Positions 1 through 11,422 of a DNA stretch of 64,000 nt are shown here, piece by piece. Position numbers and translations under genes: made by a program. The stretch is taken from assembly GCA_037576215.1 (NCBI GenBank), contig JBANDB010000001.1, forward strand, positions 806,001-870,000, read 5' to 3'. Position 1 is the first letter of the stretch; the number at the start of each line of letters is the position of its first letter. The stretch is from Armillaria gallica (lineage: Eukaryota; Basidiomycota; Agaricomycetes; Agaricales; Physalacriaceae). The notes below the pieces were generated by a model. It searched no databases and had not been told where the DNA came from. It was given only the letters and a program-made list of their open reading frames with translations.

Positions 1-430
1 TTGATCCAAAGTTGATCACCGTGCAGCCGAAGAAAAGACGCGCTCGATACGCTTTGGCGGTATTCTGTATCATGGCAAGCAGGCAATTGACAGGTCATCT
101 TGGGAAACAACGTCGATAGACCTAGTGTTTCTTCTGCTCCCAAGTCGAATATCGTGCATCTGCAAAGAGAGTAAAAGGAGAGACGTCAGCAAATGCCGAT
201 ACCGCTTGTTGTGGATAACCTGGGCAATACACTAAATTTCACGAAGAGGTCTTCTGAATCTGGAAAATGCACATTAGGTATAGCCGTACATAGAGACGAG
301 CCATCCTCTCACTAAGGCTATTCGCGTCGACGTTCCTGCGGAGCCGCAACCGGGAATCTGAGATACCGTAACACGAACTTCTCGCAACATCATGCCAAAG
401 CACGTATATCAGTCGAGCGTAGACAAGAAT
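1..430. repeat. Truncated B-type block (B0)
   Basis: The stretch follows the same landmarks as the middle of the B blocks, for example about 39010-39500: an ATCACCGTGCAGCCGA-like start, a run reading GGAGAGACGTCAGCAAATGC, and a later CATGCCAAAGCACGTATATC that also occurs near 58316. It looks like the right-hand remnant of a B unit cut by the window edge. The open frame at 239-439 on the minus strand is not maintained in the other copies, so no gene is called. Confidence 0.55.
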
Positions 431-549
431 AATAGGCAATTCATACGTGCTGATCTCCTCAAAGGAACAGGTACCTCATCAGAGCACCAGTCCATGCGAG
501 TGATACCCTGACGATTAATGGCATAGTATGAGCGAATCCCGATGCGCCA

Positions 550-1200
550 TCAAATCACAAAGAAGAGTGAGATGGTGGTACTACTAGTTGACGTAAACCA
601 TCAAACTTGATAACACCACGCATTTCTTTCAGGATCGCTGGACGAACTGTCTCGACGCGAAGAACATTAAAGGTCCGCGTCAGCCGCTTGGAAGCAGGGT
701 AAACTTTGAGCGTCGTTGCCGCAGCAAGGTTGGGATGGAAAATGGACGAAAAGGTGGCTCGGCATTGCTGATTTCGAATGTACAACTGATCAACTTTGAT
801 CAGTTCGTAAATCAAAGTTTCGTTGAGACCACCAACCTTTGCTTCTTCTCTGACATTGTCTCCAGCTATTTTCGGTTGGTAGCTTGGCGTCGTGCTTATT
901 GTGTGCGTCGACCTTGGCTGCTATAAAGCAACCTTCAGGCGAAATGGGCCAGCATGAGGTGAACTTGTTGAAGGCGACTGGTGTCTGAGGCATTCGAGTC
1001 GTGAATCATACGCAAATTTCGAAAGGATGTTACACGAAACGAAACGTATAGATTTGAAGCCACAAAAAGAAGACGCCGGAGAAGAGGAGAACTACGATGT
1101 TCCGCCTGTCGAATATGGAACTGACACAAGGCTCTAGTCGGCGTGTACCATCGTTGAACTACATCGGGACATCAGCCGGGGACCATAAAAGGCAAAACGT
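550..1200. repeat. A-type block fragment (A1)
   Basis: This is homologous to 16680-17060, 37217-37510 and 6690-6910. Shared landmarks in the same order are GATAACACCACGCATTTC, a GGATGGAAAATGGACG stretch, a GATCAGCTCGTGAATTC-like site, ACCACCAACCTTT, and TCGAAAGGATGTT. Only about 0.6 kb of the roughly 3.5-kb unit is present. Open frames on both strands are short and disagree with those of the sister copies, so the gene content is decayed. Confidence 0.6.
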
Positions 1201-2244
1201 ACGCTATCCAGACTCTAAGCTTGCTTCCTTTAGTGAAAGTTGGCGGTGTGTGACCTAGCGCGTTGGAGAGCGACTTGCGGCGGGGGGATATGTTTCGATC
1301 TCCTTCAAAGAAAGGACTTGCCGCTTCTACCCTTCAGTAAGGATGGATGAGCAGTGAATATACGCTGTATACCAGAAAACACAGCGTACAGCGATCCGGC
1401 TCAGCATCTCTCTCTCACCACTAGCTTCATATCACGACCAAGATACCTTTCCAGCGTTGCTACTAAGAAAAACAATCGGCTGCGCGAGACTAATCTCGAC
1501 GCTTGGCTGGTCTCGCTCGTAGCAACAGCGTAAGTAAACAATAGAGGTCCTAGTTTGCGTTCCCTGGAGTGACACTGAGAAAACGATTACCGATTAGCAG
1601 AAAGAGACACACCAAGTTTCAGACTTCCTATCCGGCGCCTGACGCCGTCGACGACGCGTGATTGTAGAAAGAGAGTCTTTGAGACGCGTCTGCGGCCCGG
1701 TTGAGCATAAAAATGTATGCATCTGGTAATCCTGTTCGTACAAGCCACCCGAAGACCGAGAGGAAGGCTGAGATGCATAAGCTGTGGTTATAGCATTGGA
1801 GGCTTCTCTGGCAGAGTCAAGGCAGATTTATGGTTGATCACCATGCTGCCGAGGAAAAGACGCGCTCGTTGTTGATTTTTAGGGGCGCACGCGTATCCTA
1901 TTGGTGTTGGGAGTGAGCGGATTCCGAGGTTTTTCCAAGTAATACCGTCGACAAGGCCAGCGCTTCTTGCAAACGTCGCGTCCTTGCGATGGGAGGGGTG
2001 GAAAAAGAGGGCATCGGCATTTGCCGCCAGTTGTTGTCACTGGTCGCTCGGGGTCCAACAAAAAGAGGTATTGATACACAATTGTACAATTGGCTCGTTT
2101 CCCTTGGAAACCTCAATATTGATATCTCTTTAATGGGAGGGTGTTGTGCTAGTATTTTGATATCTGACAAACAGCACTACTCCTGCTACGGAACCAAATC
2201 TCAGCTCTCTGTAGTTCTACCGTCCCGAATGATCTGCTACAGGT

Positions 2245-2950
2245 TCAAAGTTGCAGATGAGATGGCAAGGCATGAACTTCTCGCTCCGTCACGTATATCC
2301 AAGAACGCGGAATACAGACTGTCCAGGTACTTACACTGAGAAATTGCGATCCAGTGCTCAAAGCTATGGCACAACAGATTGAAAAACAGCTCGAAGTGAT
2401 GGCCATCGTACACGGGTGGATGCAGCCAGCCAATGAAAGTGCCCAGCGCCCATGTATGGAAACTTCGAGAAAGCGCCGGAAATACTCCGGCACTGAGATT
2501 AAGCGAAGCAGAATAAACAGAATGGAGACGTCGGTGCTCGAAACAGGCAACTGCACGGAAAACACTTAAGGGAATCTACGACACTCTGATAGCAACGGAA
2601 CCCTCTTTTGTTACTGTCTTTCGCTACTTCGAGACAGCAGTCAACGTACACCGTCGCAGACCAAGCCCTTCCTTTGGCGCAAAGGTAAATAGTAGGCGAG
2701 TCGAGTCAACAAAAAGGTGTACTCGCCATGAGATGGAATTAATAGAAGTCTGCAACCCCCAAGTGTTAATAAATTGAGACATTGAGATGACATGCAAATG
2801 CCAGCGTGCCCTCGCAAGATTAAGAAATTCCAGTCCTGGACTCAACACCTGAGCATGAGAATACGGAACTCCGCCCCGGTTGACGGTATGAGGACACAGC
2901 AATATAGCCGCCAAACTTTGCATACCACTCCAGCAGTAGCGCAAATCCAT
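2245..2950 (-). pseudogene. D-family gene remnant D1, divergent from M1
   Basis: This is a minus-strand multi-exon gene remnant starting just upstream of M1 and pointing away from it. Its pieces recur beside M3, M4, M5 and M6. A first exon ends near a conserved SINS/SIDAIL sequence before a GT donor. A second exon carries a VAKDSNKR-type motif, which reads VAEESSRR or VAEDSNKR in sisters. A third contains a stretch with GTFIGWLHPPVYDGHHFELF before a GTAAGTACC donor near 2331. The frames of these pieces do not join in this copy. The family is not recognised. Hydrophobic stretches suggest a possible membrane protein, but this is only an inference. Confidence 0.35.
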
Positions 2951-3489
2951 GGCTCAGAACGAACCGAATTCCACCAAATTGAGGGAAGTCGCCACTACCA
3001 TTGCGACTTCTACGAGCCCCGGAACAGCTGCGAACAACATAGCGCTGGGGGTCGTCCTCTGGTGCTCGGTCGCCAACATTTTACCTCGCTGGAGCCCCAG
3101 CTCGGCAATCGATTCCCTAGTGGATGCCATCGAAGGGTAGCCGACATTTATAAGAAAAACAGAAGTATACTTGACAATCATGGTAGAAGCTTCGAAACCG
3201 AACTGAACAAGTAAGATTAATCTTGCTCATACACCCCCTTCATGATACTAACAAGCCATGCCAGGCTTGAACTGGCAGTACTCGACCTGAAGGAAAAGTA
3301 CATTGAGGACTCCCTGAATGTACCTTGGAGAAATCTTCCATCATGGTTGTCGTATCAGAAGTATGCTTGGGCGACGGCGCGTACATACCGTCGAGAGGTC
3401 GACATGCTAAAGTCGAGCCTTGATGTAAGCCCATCTACGTTGTCAAGCGACGTTGTGTTGACCAGTAGGGTGCTGACAGTTGGCGATAA
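2949..3489 (+). pseudogene. M-family small protein, broken copy M1
   Basis: The start at 2949 opens MAQNEPNSTK, aligning with the N-termini of M2, M3, M5 and M6, followed by a VATTIATSTS segment and a degraded hydrophobic stretch. Around 3135-3140 one base is missing relative to the sisters. The frame therefore closes at a TAG where they read a VADMYDEHK-like sequence, although that sequence continues in the next frame. Exon 2 is 3265-3424, exactly 160 nt as in M2, M3, M4 and M6, and keeps the lysine-rich and EKYAW-like core (QKYAW here). A GTAAGC donor, a TTGACCAGTAG acceptor and a six-codon third exon (3469-3489) are still visible. The function of the family is unknown. Confidence 0.7.
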
Positions 3490-5050
3490 TCAGAGCCAGG
3501 AAAGGCTCTCTTCATACGGCTCTTGAGATCGGCGATCAGAGGGGGGATAGTGCACGAACAGTTGACGCTTCCGTTGTTTGAAGAGCGAGCATTGAGGTCC
3601 TTTTGTTGGATTCCGCTGAAGTCTGGTCCTCGAAATACGATAAAGCCTGCACTTAGAATTCCGTTATTAAACACCTTGATGCCTCGAATGCATTCGTAGA
3701 CGTTGACCGAGTAAAATGGTCGGTCAGGAACATCGAAATCGTGAGCAGAGGGATTTGGATGATAGGATTGCATAATAATTACGAGCCCAGAACCCGATGT
3801 CACTATGGCCCTCTAGTAACAAAAGATAACAGGCAAACAGAGACAAGTTTCTGGCGGCACAGTTTCGGCATCCTATCAGCGGCTGTTTCCGGAATCTCCA
3901 TGGCCGTTTGCATATGATTTCGAGTAGCTGAGTGGCCGGGTACCGTTGAAAGGCATAGGAGAAGTGTGCTCATCTCTGATTTTCGTTCAGGCGTAAAATC
4001 GCGATATTTTCAGATTAACGTCGCTATTCCACTGGCGATCAGAGGCATCACCGGAAATCGTGAATGGGCCCGGCTTGATGTATTGCGGATAGGAAATGTA
4101 AACGTTCGGAGTCGCTGGAAATATTGCAGCTCATTAGGGTCAGCATGAAGATGTAGCACAGCACGAAAGACATACCCGTGTCCTGCTCTCAGATTCTACC
4201 AGTGCGAGTGGATGTACCAACCTCATGAGACCCGTAGAGAGGGCCAGGATAATGCTCCAAGATTACCGGGAACGAACAGAATTGCCCGTCAATCCTGGAC
4301 GGTAAGGGCCTTAAGAAAGACTAAAATTTGATGGAAAAATTGCACCAGCGTTGTGCGGGCTATACAGGTAGATAGAATCCATTCGTCGTTAGCGCCATTT
4401 CGTGCGGCGAGACTGATGCTAAAAAGATCTAAGTGGCAGGTAAACAGGCGGCAGCGGATGATTAGAGCAGAGGACTACCGGACGGAGAAAGGAGTACCAT
4501 CTCCCTTGACCTTTGAGGATAGAAATTCTCTAGTCATCTATGCGATCTCGCGATCCTCTCCACTAGTAAATCTATCGTGATGGCCATTACTTAGCGCCTT
4601 CGAGACCAGAGACGGCAACCAAGTGGAGTGACAAGCCGGCGTAGAGGTCCATACGCAGGACACCACACACAAGATACGAGATGACGATGACCGATGGTGG
4701 TCAACGAATACGCAGGTTCCTGTGATAGGAAAGCCTGGGGTGAGCTGTAGTCCTGTATGGTCGACCGGCGACTTTTGAGGGGACGCCTCACAGCGGCCTA
4801 AAAACATCTGTGGAACGAGTATAGAGCAGGCCCGGACAACGACAAGAGCTCGTACTACTCTGATAAGAAGCGTTTGGTGGTAAAATGTAAGATGGCCACA
4901 GTGGCTGAATGGAGTCAGCGCTGACAGGCTGTACTGTGTCATTTCCTCCCGTGAGGACAAGCTCCGGTAGATCCGGTTCTGCCGAGAGGGTGTGATATCC
5001 AAAATAGGCCTGAGGCTTGTAGAAAGTTTGACTTCCGAATGAATGCAAGT
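3490..5050 (-). pseudogene. W-family remnant convergent with M1
   Basis: This is a minus-strand coding remnant lying tail-to-tail with M1. An open piece at 3435-3803 includes LVIIMQSYHPNPSAHD and ends in a basic LKSRMKRA-type tail. The tail recurs downstream of M3, M4 and M6 as LKSRLKRA or close variants. Further up, pieces at 4538-5048 (FPITGTCVF, ALYSF-type segments) recur at 60595-60900. Frames break between the pieces in every copy. The protein family is not recognised. Confidence 0.35.
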
Positions 5051-6679
5051 CCTTGTTTGCCTGTTCCTGGTTCTATTGTGTCAATGGGTAACGAGGAGCG
5101 GCGAAGAATGTTCCGGATGTTGAACACGTTCACATCGTCTGGGAATTACTGGCGTAGTCAATCCAGAGCAAGGAATACTGAAACCTGATGCAGACGATGT
5201 GACCTGACGACCCAAACAAGGTTTGTGTATTTCCAGCATTTATTTCGAAGCATCACGGTGTCCCAGGGATTGATTGGCCCAACCGAAGGTTCGGAGTGTC
5301 GACGAAGCTCGAAGTCTCGAGCCCTTCGCGGACTTTTATGTAAATAATTTATCCGCAATAGTGCCGTGACGAAATTTGGTTTGCACTTCGGCGACCGCCC
5401 GACATCTTCTGCTCTGCACTCGTCTCGTCAATCCTTTCGCCGACAGCACAAACATCGGGTCTCTTGTTGGTAAGTATTCAATTGGAGCCAACTTCAGTGA
5501 GTTATCATGAGTGTTGGCCAGGACCTCCGATCTGCGGCTAGATTTAAGTTATGTAACGCGGGTGAGTGGCAGTCCCCGCTACCAGCGACGTCTGGTTTTG
5601 AAGTCATACATAACTTACTGTGAGCAGACGATATGAAAATTGTTGGAGCGCTTGCTAAGTATGTCTTCCATGTTTTCCGCATTTTTACTACCGTACCGTT
5701 ATATTATCCGTGAATGACTTTCTTTAGTACCCCCATGAAGAGTCTCTACTCCGCGCGACACACTCAACAGTGTGCTCACAACGGTATGAGCCTTCGTGGC
5801 CACAGCACATGGTTCGCCATGTCAGGGCTGTGGGCCCGGCTGTTCCTTATTGGGACCTTGTGCCGGTCCAACACCTTACCTCGATCATAATACTCGAAGT
5901 GTTATCCCAAAAAAATATTCGCAAAGTTAAGCGAAAAGGTTCGGCAGGCAGGTCTCATTTTGCTTCACGGCACTGACTCGCTGTTCAAAAGTTTCCAGGA
6001 AAAAGTCTGGTGAAAGGCCGAGTAGAGGGAGGCATACTGCTTTTCCGTTACCCGCTACTACTAGCGCCTAAGCGGCGGGATTGATGGACTATAAATAACA
6101 CAACGGGACACATGCCATCGCCAAGAATGGGCAACCGCCGGATAGATGTCAGGTCACCGCAAGTCAGAAAGGCAAGTCAGAAAGTGTCTGTCGGGAAGAG
6201 AAACATCACAGCAGGAATGTCAAAGGTAAAGAGGGAGCCAACTGGATTACTTACAGCCAAAATCGCTGCCATTCGAGCCAGGCAAGAACCCTCAACCAAG
6301 GTCGCGGGAATCGAAAGGCGGAAGTAACGATTATGCTTCCTTTTGATGAAAACACCGTCGCGGCGCGACGTTCGGGTAGTCAGCTCTTCGATAACCGGTA
6401 CGTAGCTTTCATTGGTTGACCAAAAAGAACGTGACAAGATGGCAGTCCTTCGGCACGCTATATTCTGCTGTGCCGCAGTAAAATGCCGTCATCTTCCAGG
6501 GACTGTAAGCGCACAAGGTTACAGACAATCGATCGAATAAAACGATCGGGCAGCAAGAAAAATATCAGGAAGCAGCCTCAATCACATCAGCAGAGCATCA
6601 CGGCTTGAACCTGTAACCGATCGTCTTGAATGGGACACAAGCTCACGATCAATCACAGCCTAGAAGCAGAGGTAAACTT

Positions 6680-9600
6680 AAATGAGCATTTGATCAGCTC
6701 GTGAATTCAAGAATCCTTGAGACTACCGACCTTTTCTCCTTCTCGGATATCGTAGCTCGGCGTCCTCTCCCTGTCGCGCTTATTGCATGCGTCAGTCTTG
6801 GCCGCTATAGAACAACCTTCAGCGGGCGAAATGCGCCAACATGAGGTGGACTTGTCGAAGGCCGCTGGAGTAGTCGGGTAGTGCGTCATACGCAAATGTC
6901 GAAAGGATGTTGTGCGAGGCGAAGCGTTAATAGACAAGAGTAAGCGAAAGAGAGCGACACGATGATATGTAGAGATGAGCAAGTCGATACTATCGCCGGT
7001 TAGTAACATGTGAGGCGCGATAGTCGGGCACGATCTCGGATCCTCTACAAACATGCAGATTAACCCTCCAGCGTCAACTAGCGGAGAAGGTGAACGAACC
7101 ATAAATGTTTGATACCTCGTCACACCCGACATGGAGCAGTTGGTTGATGTCTTGAGGTAGGAGGTTGAGGGTGCCTCGAAGAAACCATTCAATTGCGCAG
7201 CTTCTTGCAGCATCATAAGTTATAGTTGTGGTGCGTTGATTTTGGTAAGATGCAACGAATGGTACCGCCTACAACAGCATAGCATCTAGTATCTAAATCA
7301 TAATCAGTAAGTGTCTTTCAAATGAGAACGCGAGAGCTTACACCGTCTTCGTTCCATCATGATGAATCATCAGAACATCATTCCCCGGAGGCAACGAACT
7401 AGTGTGGAACAGAGAGAAGAGCGATAATACTTGGACATCCTAGAACAAAATTGTTAGGCCTCGGATCAGATAACGTGGGCAAGAATGACTGACCGGCACA
7501 CGATACATCTCAGATAAGTCGAAGGCGCTTCCACGGGAGTGACCAATAACCAGATGTGATCATCAAATCTCGTCGTATTAGCGTAATAGTTGAGCCACTG
7601 TGTGTGTCCATGGTACTGTAACGTCTCAGATTCTTCACCATCATGCAGATCAGTGCGACGGCAGTGACCAACGGAAACCATGGACGGTTTATTCTGCCTC
7701 CATCTCGACGCAGAACGCGTGATCGAATTGTAAGGAAGGTTATACAAAAATCGTCCTTGCGTGGCGCCGTCTTGAAGTTTGTAAGACCGTGCTCTAGCAT
7801 GCTGTTCGTCGGATGGTATCCAAGGCAATAACCTTCAAAGGTTCCCTAGGGATTGTGCCTTCGCATTGAAGATTCAGCTCGAGCCCGCACATTGATGCAG
7901 TTATAACGTACCTCCTGATTTCTCTGTGACCGTTGCTTCATCTAGGACCCTCAACATCTGCTCCGTTTCCCATACATATCTGACCTAAATGATTCTCGCA
8001 GGCAGCCTTATCAGGGGGCAAAAAAGTCTCGGATAGACCTGTTGTTGGATGGTGTGCGATCTTGAAAAGAGGGTCACGTCCCTGATACGCATGTCATAAA
8101 GCCGTCGACTCTACGCTGTGGAAGGGCCATGCGACGGGCAAGTAAACTGTATTGCTTGGTGAGTGCCAGGCAAGAAAATTGAAGAGCCCAAGTCAGATCT
8201 GCTGAAGAAATGAAATCAAGCTTCGGTGCTCTTGAGAGGTTGTGTATGCGCGCAGAATCCGTAGTCATGCATGAAATCGAGGATAGGGTTGGCGGAAGGA
8301 GAAAGAAACTCGGCTTTAAATAACCCTAACCTCGACTTGTCTTCTCCTTCCACATCTCCCAAAGATACCGTTGCGAGCTGGCCACCCCATCCTTAGTCTA
8401 GACATTGCATGCAACAATGGATTCCTACGCTATCGACCATCGCTGTCGTCTCCAGCCAGTACGAGGACAGGCCCCAGGAACGCTTTCCATCAAGGTGAAG
8501 GAATCTTGCGGCGCATAGAGAGACATGAAGACAAATGGGCCTATGCACTCGTCGCAGGAGCACGTATTTAACAAGGAGGCGCATTCACCGATGGAAAACG
8601 ACTAGTCGCGTCCAGCACGATTGAAATTTGAATCATCTCACGTACTACTGCATTCTCTTTACCTTGTTTCTTCTTCTCATTGATCTTTTATTGTTTAGGG
8701 TGCCATCGACAAAGATCTTCTCCTGCATATAAAGTCCTTGAAGACCTGGGCCTGCACCTACAAACACTTGAAGCGGACAGACGAACCTCTGGATGGGACT
8801 GGGGTTTCTGGATACGCCACTCTAGAGGTGTGTACTGCTCTCCTTCACAACTTGTACTAAAACTTATCTTCCAAAGTCACCCAGCTCTCTCGCAAACATT
8901 CTATCCGACAGGCCAGCTTTGGCAAATGTCATATCCTTGAACACCACCGTCACGCTTCTCAAGCAGAGGATCACAGGCCAGATGGGTACGCTTTCTTGAC
9001 TCGATACGCCGACGAAACTCATAACGTATGCAAGCGACGCAAAGTGTGATACGCCAACAAGAACGAACCGTTCATTTTCATTTCGGCTACAAATGCGGGA
9101 CGCTTTCATGCTCGCGATTGTACTGTGGCATCCATGACGGTGCAGCCTCCACTCCTAACATAGAATCGGTAGGCTTACGGCACGAGAATACGATGGATGA
9201 GGATGTTCGAGGGCACCATGTTCTTGCGGATCATTTCAGGAATCAGCTTGGATATCGATCTTTGTGGATCTTGCGGCTTTTTACTATAGCTTGTAACCTG
9301 CCGCCACCCTCAGAGTAAAGCAAATATCCTCCATGATCGTTCCCACTACGAAACGTCGACCACTCGGTCGCTGTCAAGAATAAGTGGGGAAGAAACGAGC
9401 ATGGTTTGTCAACCTCCTCCCTTTATCACCGCCAGCTCGCTAAAGTATGTCTGGTAAAGGATTCGAAATATTACCAAGGTGTTCGCGCAAACTTGAATAT
9501 CGCGCCTCGCCGGTATCGTCAAGCTCGTTCTCTCCATGACGCTGGCGCTTCTCCCGTGCCGGCGTGCTCTCGTGCAAATACATTTTGATTTGCATATGTA

Positions 9601-9850
9601 TGGCTGCCTCAACAAGGAGGGGATGGCCTTTCGACGTTCGCATATCTTGCATGGATTTCCTCGGTAGCGTTTTGCATTGACGATGTCCTCTTGCCACACA
9701 TGTAGGCAATACGCCTGCCACCGGACGACCAACACAGCTAGTTTTTTCCATCCTGCACTCGGACTACAGCAATCGCATGGACCTTGCGAAATCCGTCACT
9801 CGTGCTCCCACCGAGACTGGAACTCCTCGAGCTGAGACTTCTCCACGGTC
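6680..9850. repeat. A-type block A2
   Basis: This is one of the two longest A units and parallels A3 (16600-19320), A4 (31985-35890) and A6 (42760-47130). It contains a decayed minus-strand region at 6707-8270, where open pieces such as 6707-7216 and 7466-7828 are interrupted and change frame between copies. That region lies head-to-head with a plus-strand gene remnant (P2). The right end (9750-9850) has an ACTCGTGCTCCC-containing stretch that also occurs at 35820-35890, before the GST locus. No protein family is recognised for the minus-strand gene. Hydrophobic segments such as 8864-9109 may be chance. Confidence 0.6.
8417..9000 (+). pseudogene. P-family gene remnant P2 (unrecognised, multi-exon)
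   Basis: The start at 8417 opens MDSYAIDHRCRLQP and later APGTLSIK. Equivalent openings occur at 34430 (MDALAIDPHYRLQS) and 45996 (MGTYAIAYYRLQP). A later exon at 8699-8827 (129 nt) has a T-rich acceptor ending TTGTTTAG, a GTGTGT donor and a TACTAAAA branch-like site. It encodes IKSLKTWACTYKHLKRT followed by LDGTGVSGYATLE. The next segment contains LNTTVTLLKQRITGQM before a GTACGC donor. Conservation of splice signals across A2, A3, A4 and A6 argues for a real ancestral gene. The middle of this copy does not join in one frame, so it is called a pseudogene. No family is recognised. Confidence 0.4.
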
Positions 9851-10376
9851 TACGTCGAGATCCCTGACGTCGAAGCTCTCGCGAAGAAGATCGGTGCTTC
9901 CCGAACCGGCGAGCCGGACGGAGTGTCCCCCGAATATATGATGCCCATAATCCAGGACCACTCCACAGGCGCCGCAGTCTTCAACTCGCTTGCCATAGCT
10001 GCCTATCTTGACGAGACCTACCCTTCCTCTGGTCCCGTCATCCCCGTCGGGACGATGACCCGTCAGCTCGCCTTTACCGATGCAGTCAATGAAGCCTTCA
10101 AGTATGTTCGGGTACCTCTGTTCTATGTGGACATGGTGGTGAAGATGAACCACCGGCCGGCATCGTGTATGAGAGAAGTTTGCTGGGATTTTTACATGGG
10201 AAAGATAAACAAGTGGTTCGAAGGAAGTGAAGGTGACTTCGTTATGAGCAAAGAACCTTGTTTCGCCAACACGGTGATTAGTGCGTTTCTTTGGTTGATT
10301 AGGGACATGGTCGGAAGAGAGAGCGCAGAGTGGAAAGTACTTAGATCGCTTCCAGCCCTATGAAATTGTGGTGTAA
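9850..10376 (+). pseudogene. GST-like pseudogene 1 (5'-truncated)
   Basis: This is the remnant of a glutathione S-transferase-like gene of the fungal Ure2-like type. Homology to GST3 starts at TVYVEIPDVEALAKKIGA and continues through an open frame from 9923 with MMPIIQDHSTG, AIAAYLDETYPSSGP, a C-terminal-domain NKWFEGSEGDFVM and a CFANTVISAFLWLI motif. The first exon and intron are missing: the A-block tail runs directly into the GST sequence at about 9852. Relative to GST3 it lacks about 48 nt in the C-terminal domain and about 31 nt near the end, shifting the last residues out of frame. The ancestral stop is at 10374-10376. GST2 shares both deletions, so these two copies are sisters. Confidence 0.8.
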
Positions 10377-10527
10377 GAAGTATACAGATTGTCCCTCGCT
10401 GATTGTAATTCCGCTTTTCTGTCGTATGTAAAAAGATTCTGGCGGTCGTGACTAAGCGCAAGCAGTGATCACCGACGAAAGCTTGACATAAATAGGTACT
10501 GAGTACTTAGAAGCGAGTAAGAGTATA
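10377..10527. other. Paralogous 3' flank of GST1
   Basis: This non-coding flank matches 36997-37149 downstream of GST2, including ACTTAGAAGCGAGTAA. It has no gene. It is useful because the match continues on the far side of the next element, at 11349, which fixes the insertion point of that element. Confidence 0.7.
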
Positions 10528-10529
10528 TA

Positions 10530-11346
10530 CAGTGATGTACCGGCCAGTGAGACGCCGAAATTAAACCGGCTTCGGGCGCACCAAAAGGGACGGCGGATTG
10601 GAGATCGGACCAGACAGAAATCATCTTTAGGGTCTAAAATATCATCTTACCAGAAATTATGTGCTTATCGGGAAGGGAGAAGGTTATATCGGATGCTATC
10701 AGTAAAAAAACCCAAGATCAGTGCAATACGGGCCAGTGAGACGCGTCACATCACGCCTGATATGCCAAATCAGGACCGGCATCAAACTTTGATGAGCACC
10801 ATCGCATCTTTTGTTCAGTGTACTGTGCTGTTTCTGGTACTCCGTCGCTCACCTACACCGAAGTATGAGTGTATTTTGCCCATCAGATGATTTTTGCAGC
10901 ACTAATAGTCCCTTCTGCTATCCACAACTGAACTCGATTTCGTTGGTCTAGCCTTTGTTCCATATATGGTAACCTCTGATGTGACCTAAGGAGAGGGGAA
11001 AGTAACTCACTGACGAAGTTAACACTCCTTCCGATACCACACATCTTACTGAAGCATACTATAGTATTCCTGCATCATCTGTAAATATATGCATGAGTTT
11101 TTGTGGGTCAGAATGACATCCAGGTGGCACAATTCACCAAATAAGTTCACAATGATGCAAATTTGCCTTAGATTATGAATTTTATACCAGAATATATGCA
11201 GATACCCTTCGGAGGAACATATATTTTACATGAATTGTATTGTTGAAGATTACTAGAGCAACTCCAAGGCAAGCCGGTGCGTAATTGGTGGTTCCGAGGC
11301 AACTGTCTCACTGGCTGATCCTGTCTCACTGGCTGGTACATCACTG
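10530..11346. mobile_element. Tc1/mariner-like non-autonomous element with TA duplication
   Basis: Both ends carry the inverted sequence CAGTGATGTACC(G/A)GCC followed by AGTGAGAC, at 10530-10553 and, inverted, at 11323-11346. The single mismatch is a CpG-to-CpA change. Weaker inverted similarity extends further inward. TA flanks each end (10528-10529 and 11347-11348). The paralogous locus behind GST2 lacks the element and reads ...GAGTTATACATG... with a single TA at 37150-37151. No transposase frame is present in the 817 bp, so the element is non-autonomous. The CAGTG-type ends and TA target suggest the Tc1/mariner/pogo superfamily by analogy. The left 350 bp is CpG-rich while the right part is poor, so it may be composite. 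Confidence 0.6.
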
Positions 11347-11348
11347 TA

Positions 11349-11422
11349 CATGTATAAAGGTTGAGATCAATGCTCAATCCATCACATCCATGCCAGCAAA
11401 CCATTCAAGTATGCTTTGACTG
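11349..11422. other. Paralogous flank continuing beyond the TA element
   Basis: About 65-75 bp match 37152-37216, including CAATCCATCACATCCATGCC versus CGATCCATCACATTCATTCC, then GCAAACCATTCAAGTATGCT in both. Several differences are CpG in the 37-kb copy and TpG or CpA here. This is ordinary flanking DNA stranded between two insertions. Sequence unrelated to any A or B block follows at 11423. Confidence 0.65.

Larger units (their letters stand above)
1200..6560. repeat. B-type block B1
   Basis: This B unit corresponds to B6 (56540-62600) over almost its full length and to B3 and B4 over parts. The order is a left section without a recognisable gene (1200-2240), the D1 remnant on the minus strand, the M1 pseudogene on the plus strand, and a minus-strand W remnant (3490-5050). 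The right section (5050-6560) parallels 61050-62560. At 6188-6254 a minus-strand intron candidate has a GTAAGTAATCC donor and a CCGACAG acceptor inside the open frame 6177-6437. Its counterpart near 62400 is degraded. No function can be assigned to the right section. Confidence 0.55.

Noticed and set aside
6707..8268. Possible seven-helix DUF6533-type membrane protein on the minus strand of block A
   Set aside because: Some short hydrophobic stretches recall such proteins, but no ordered set of helices or family motif could be assembled in any copy.
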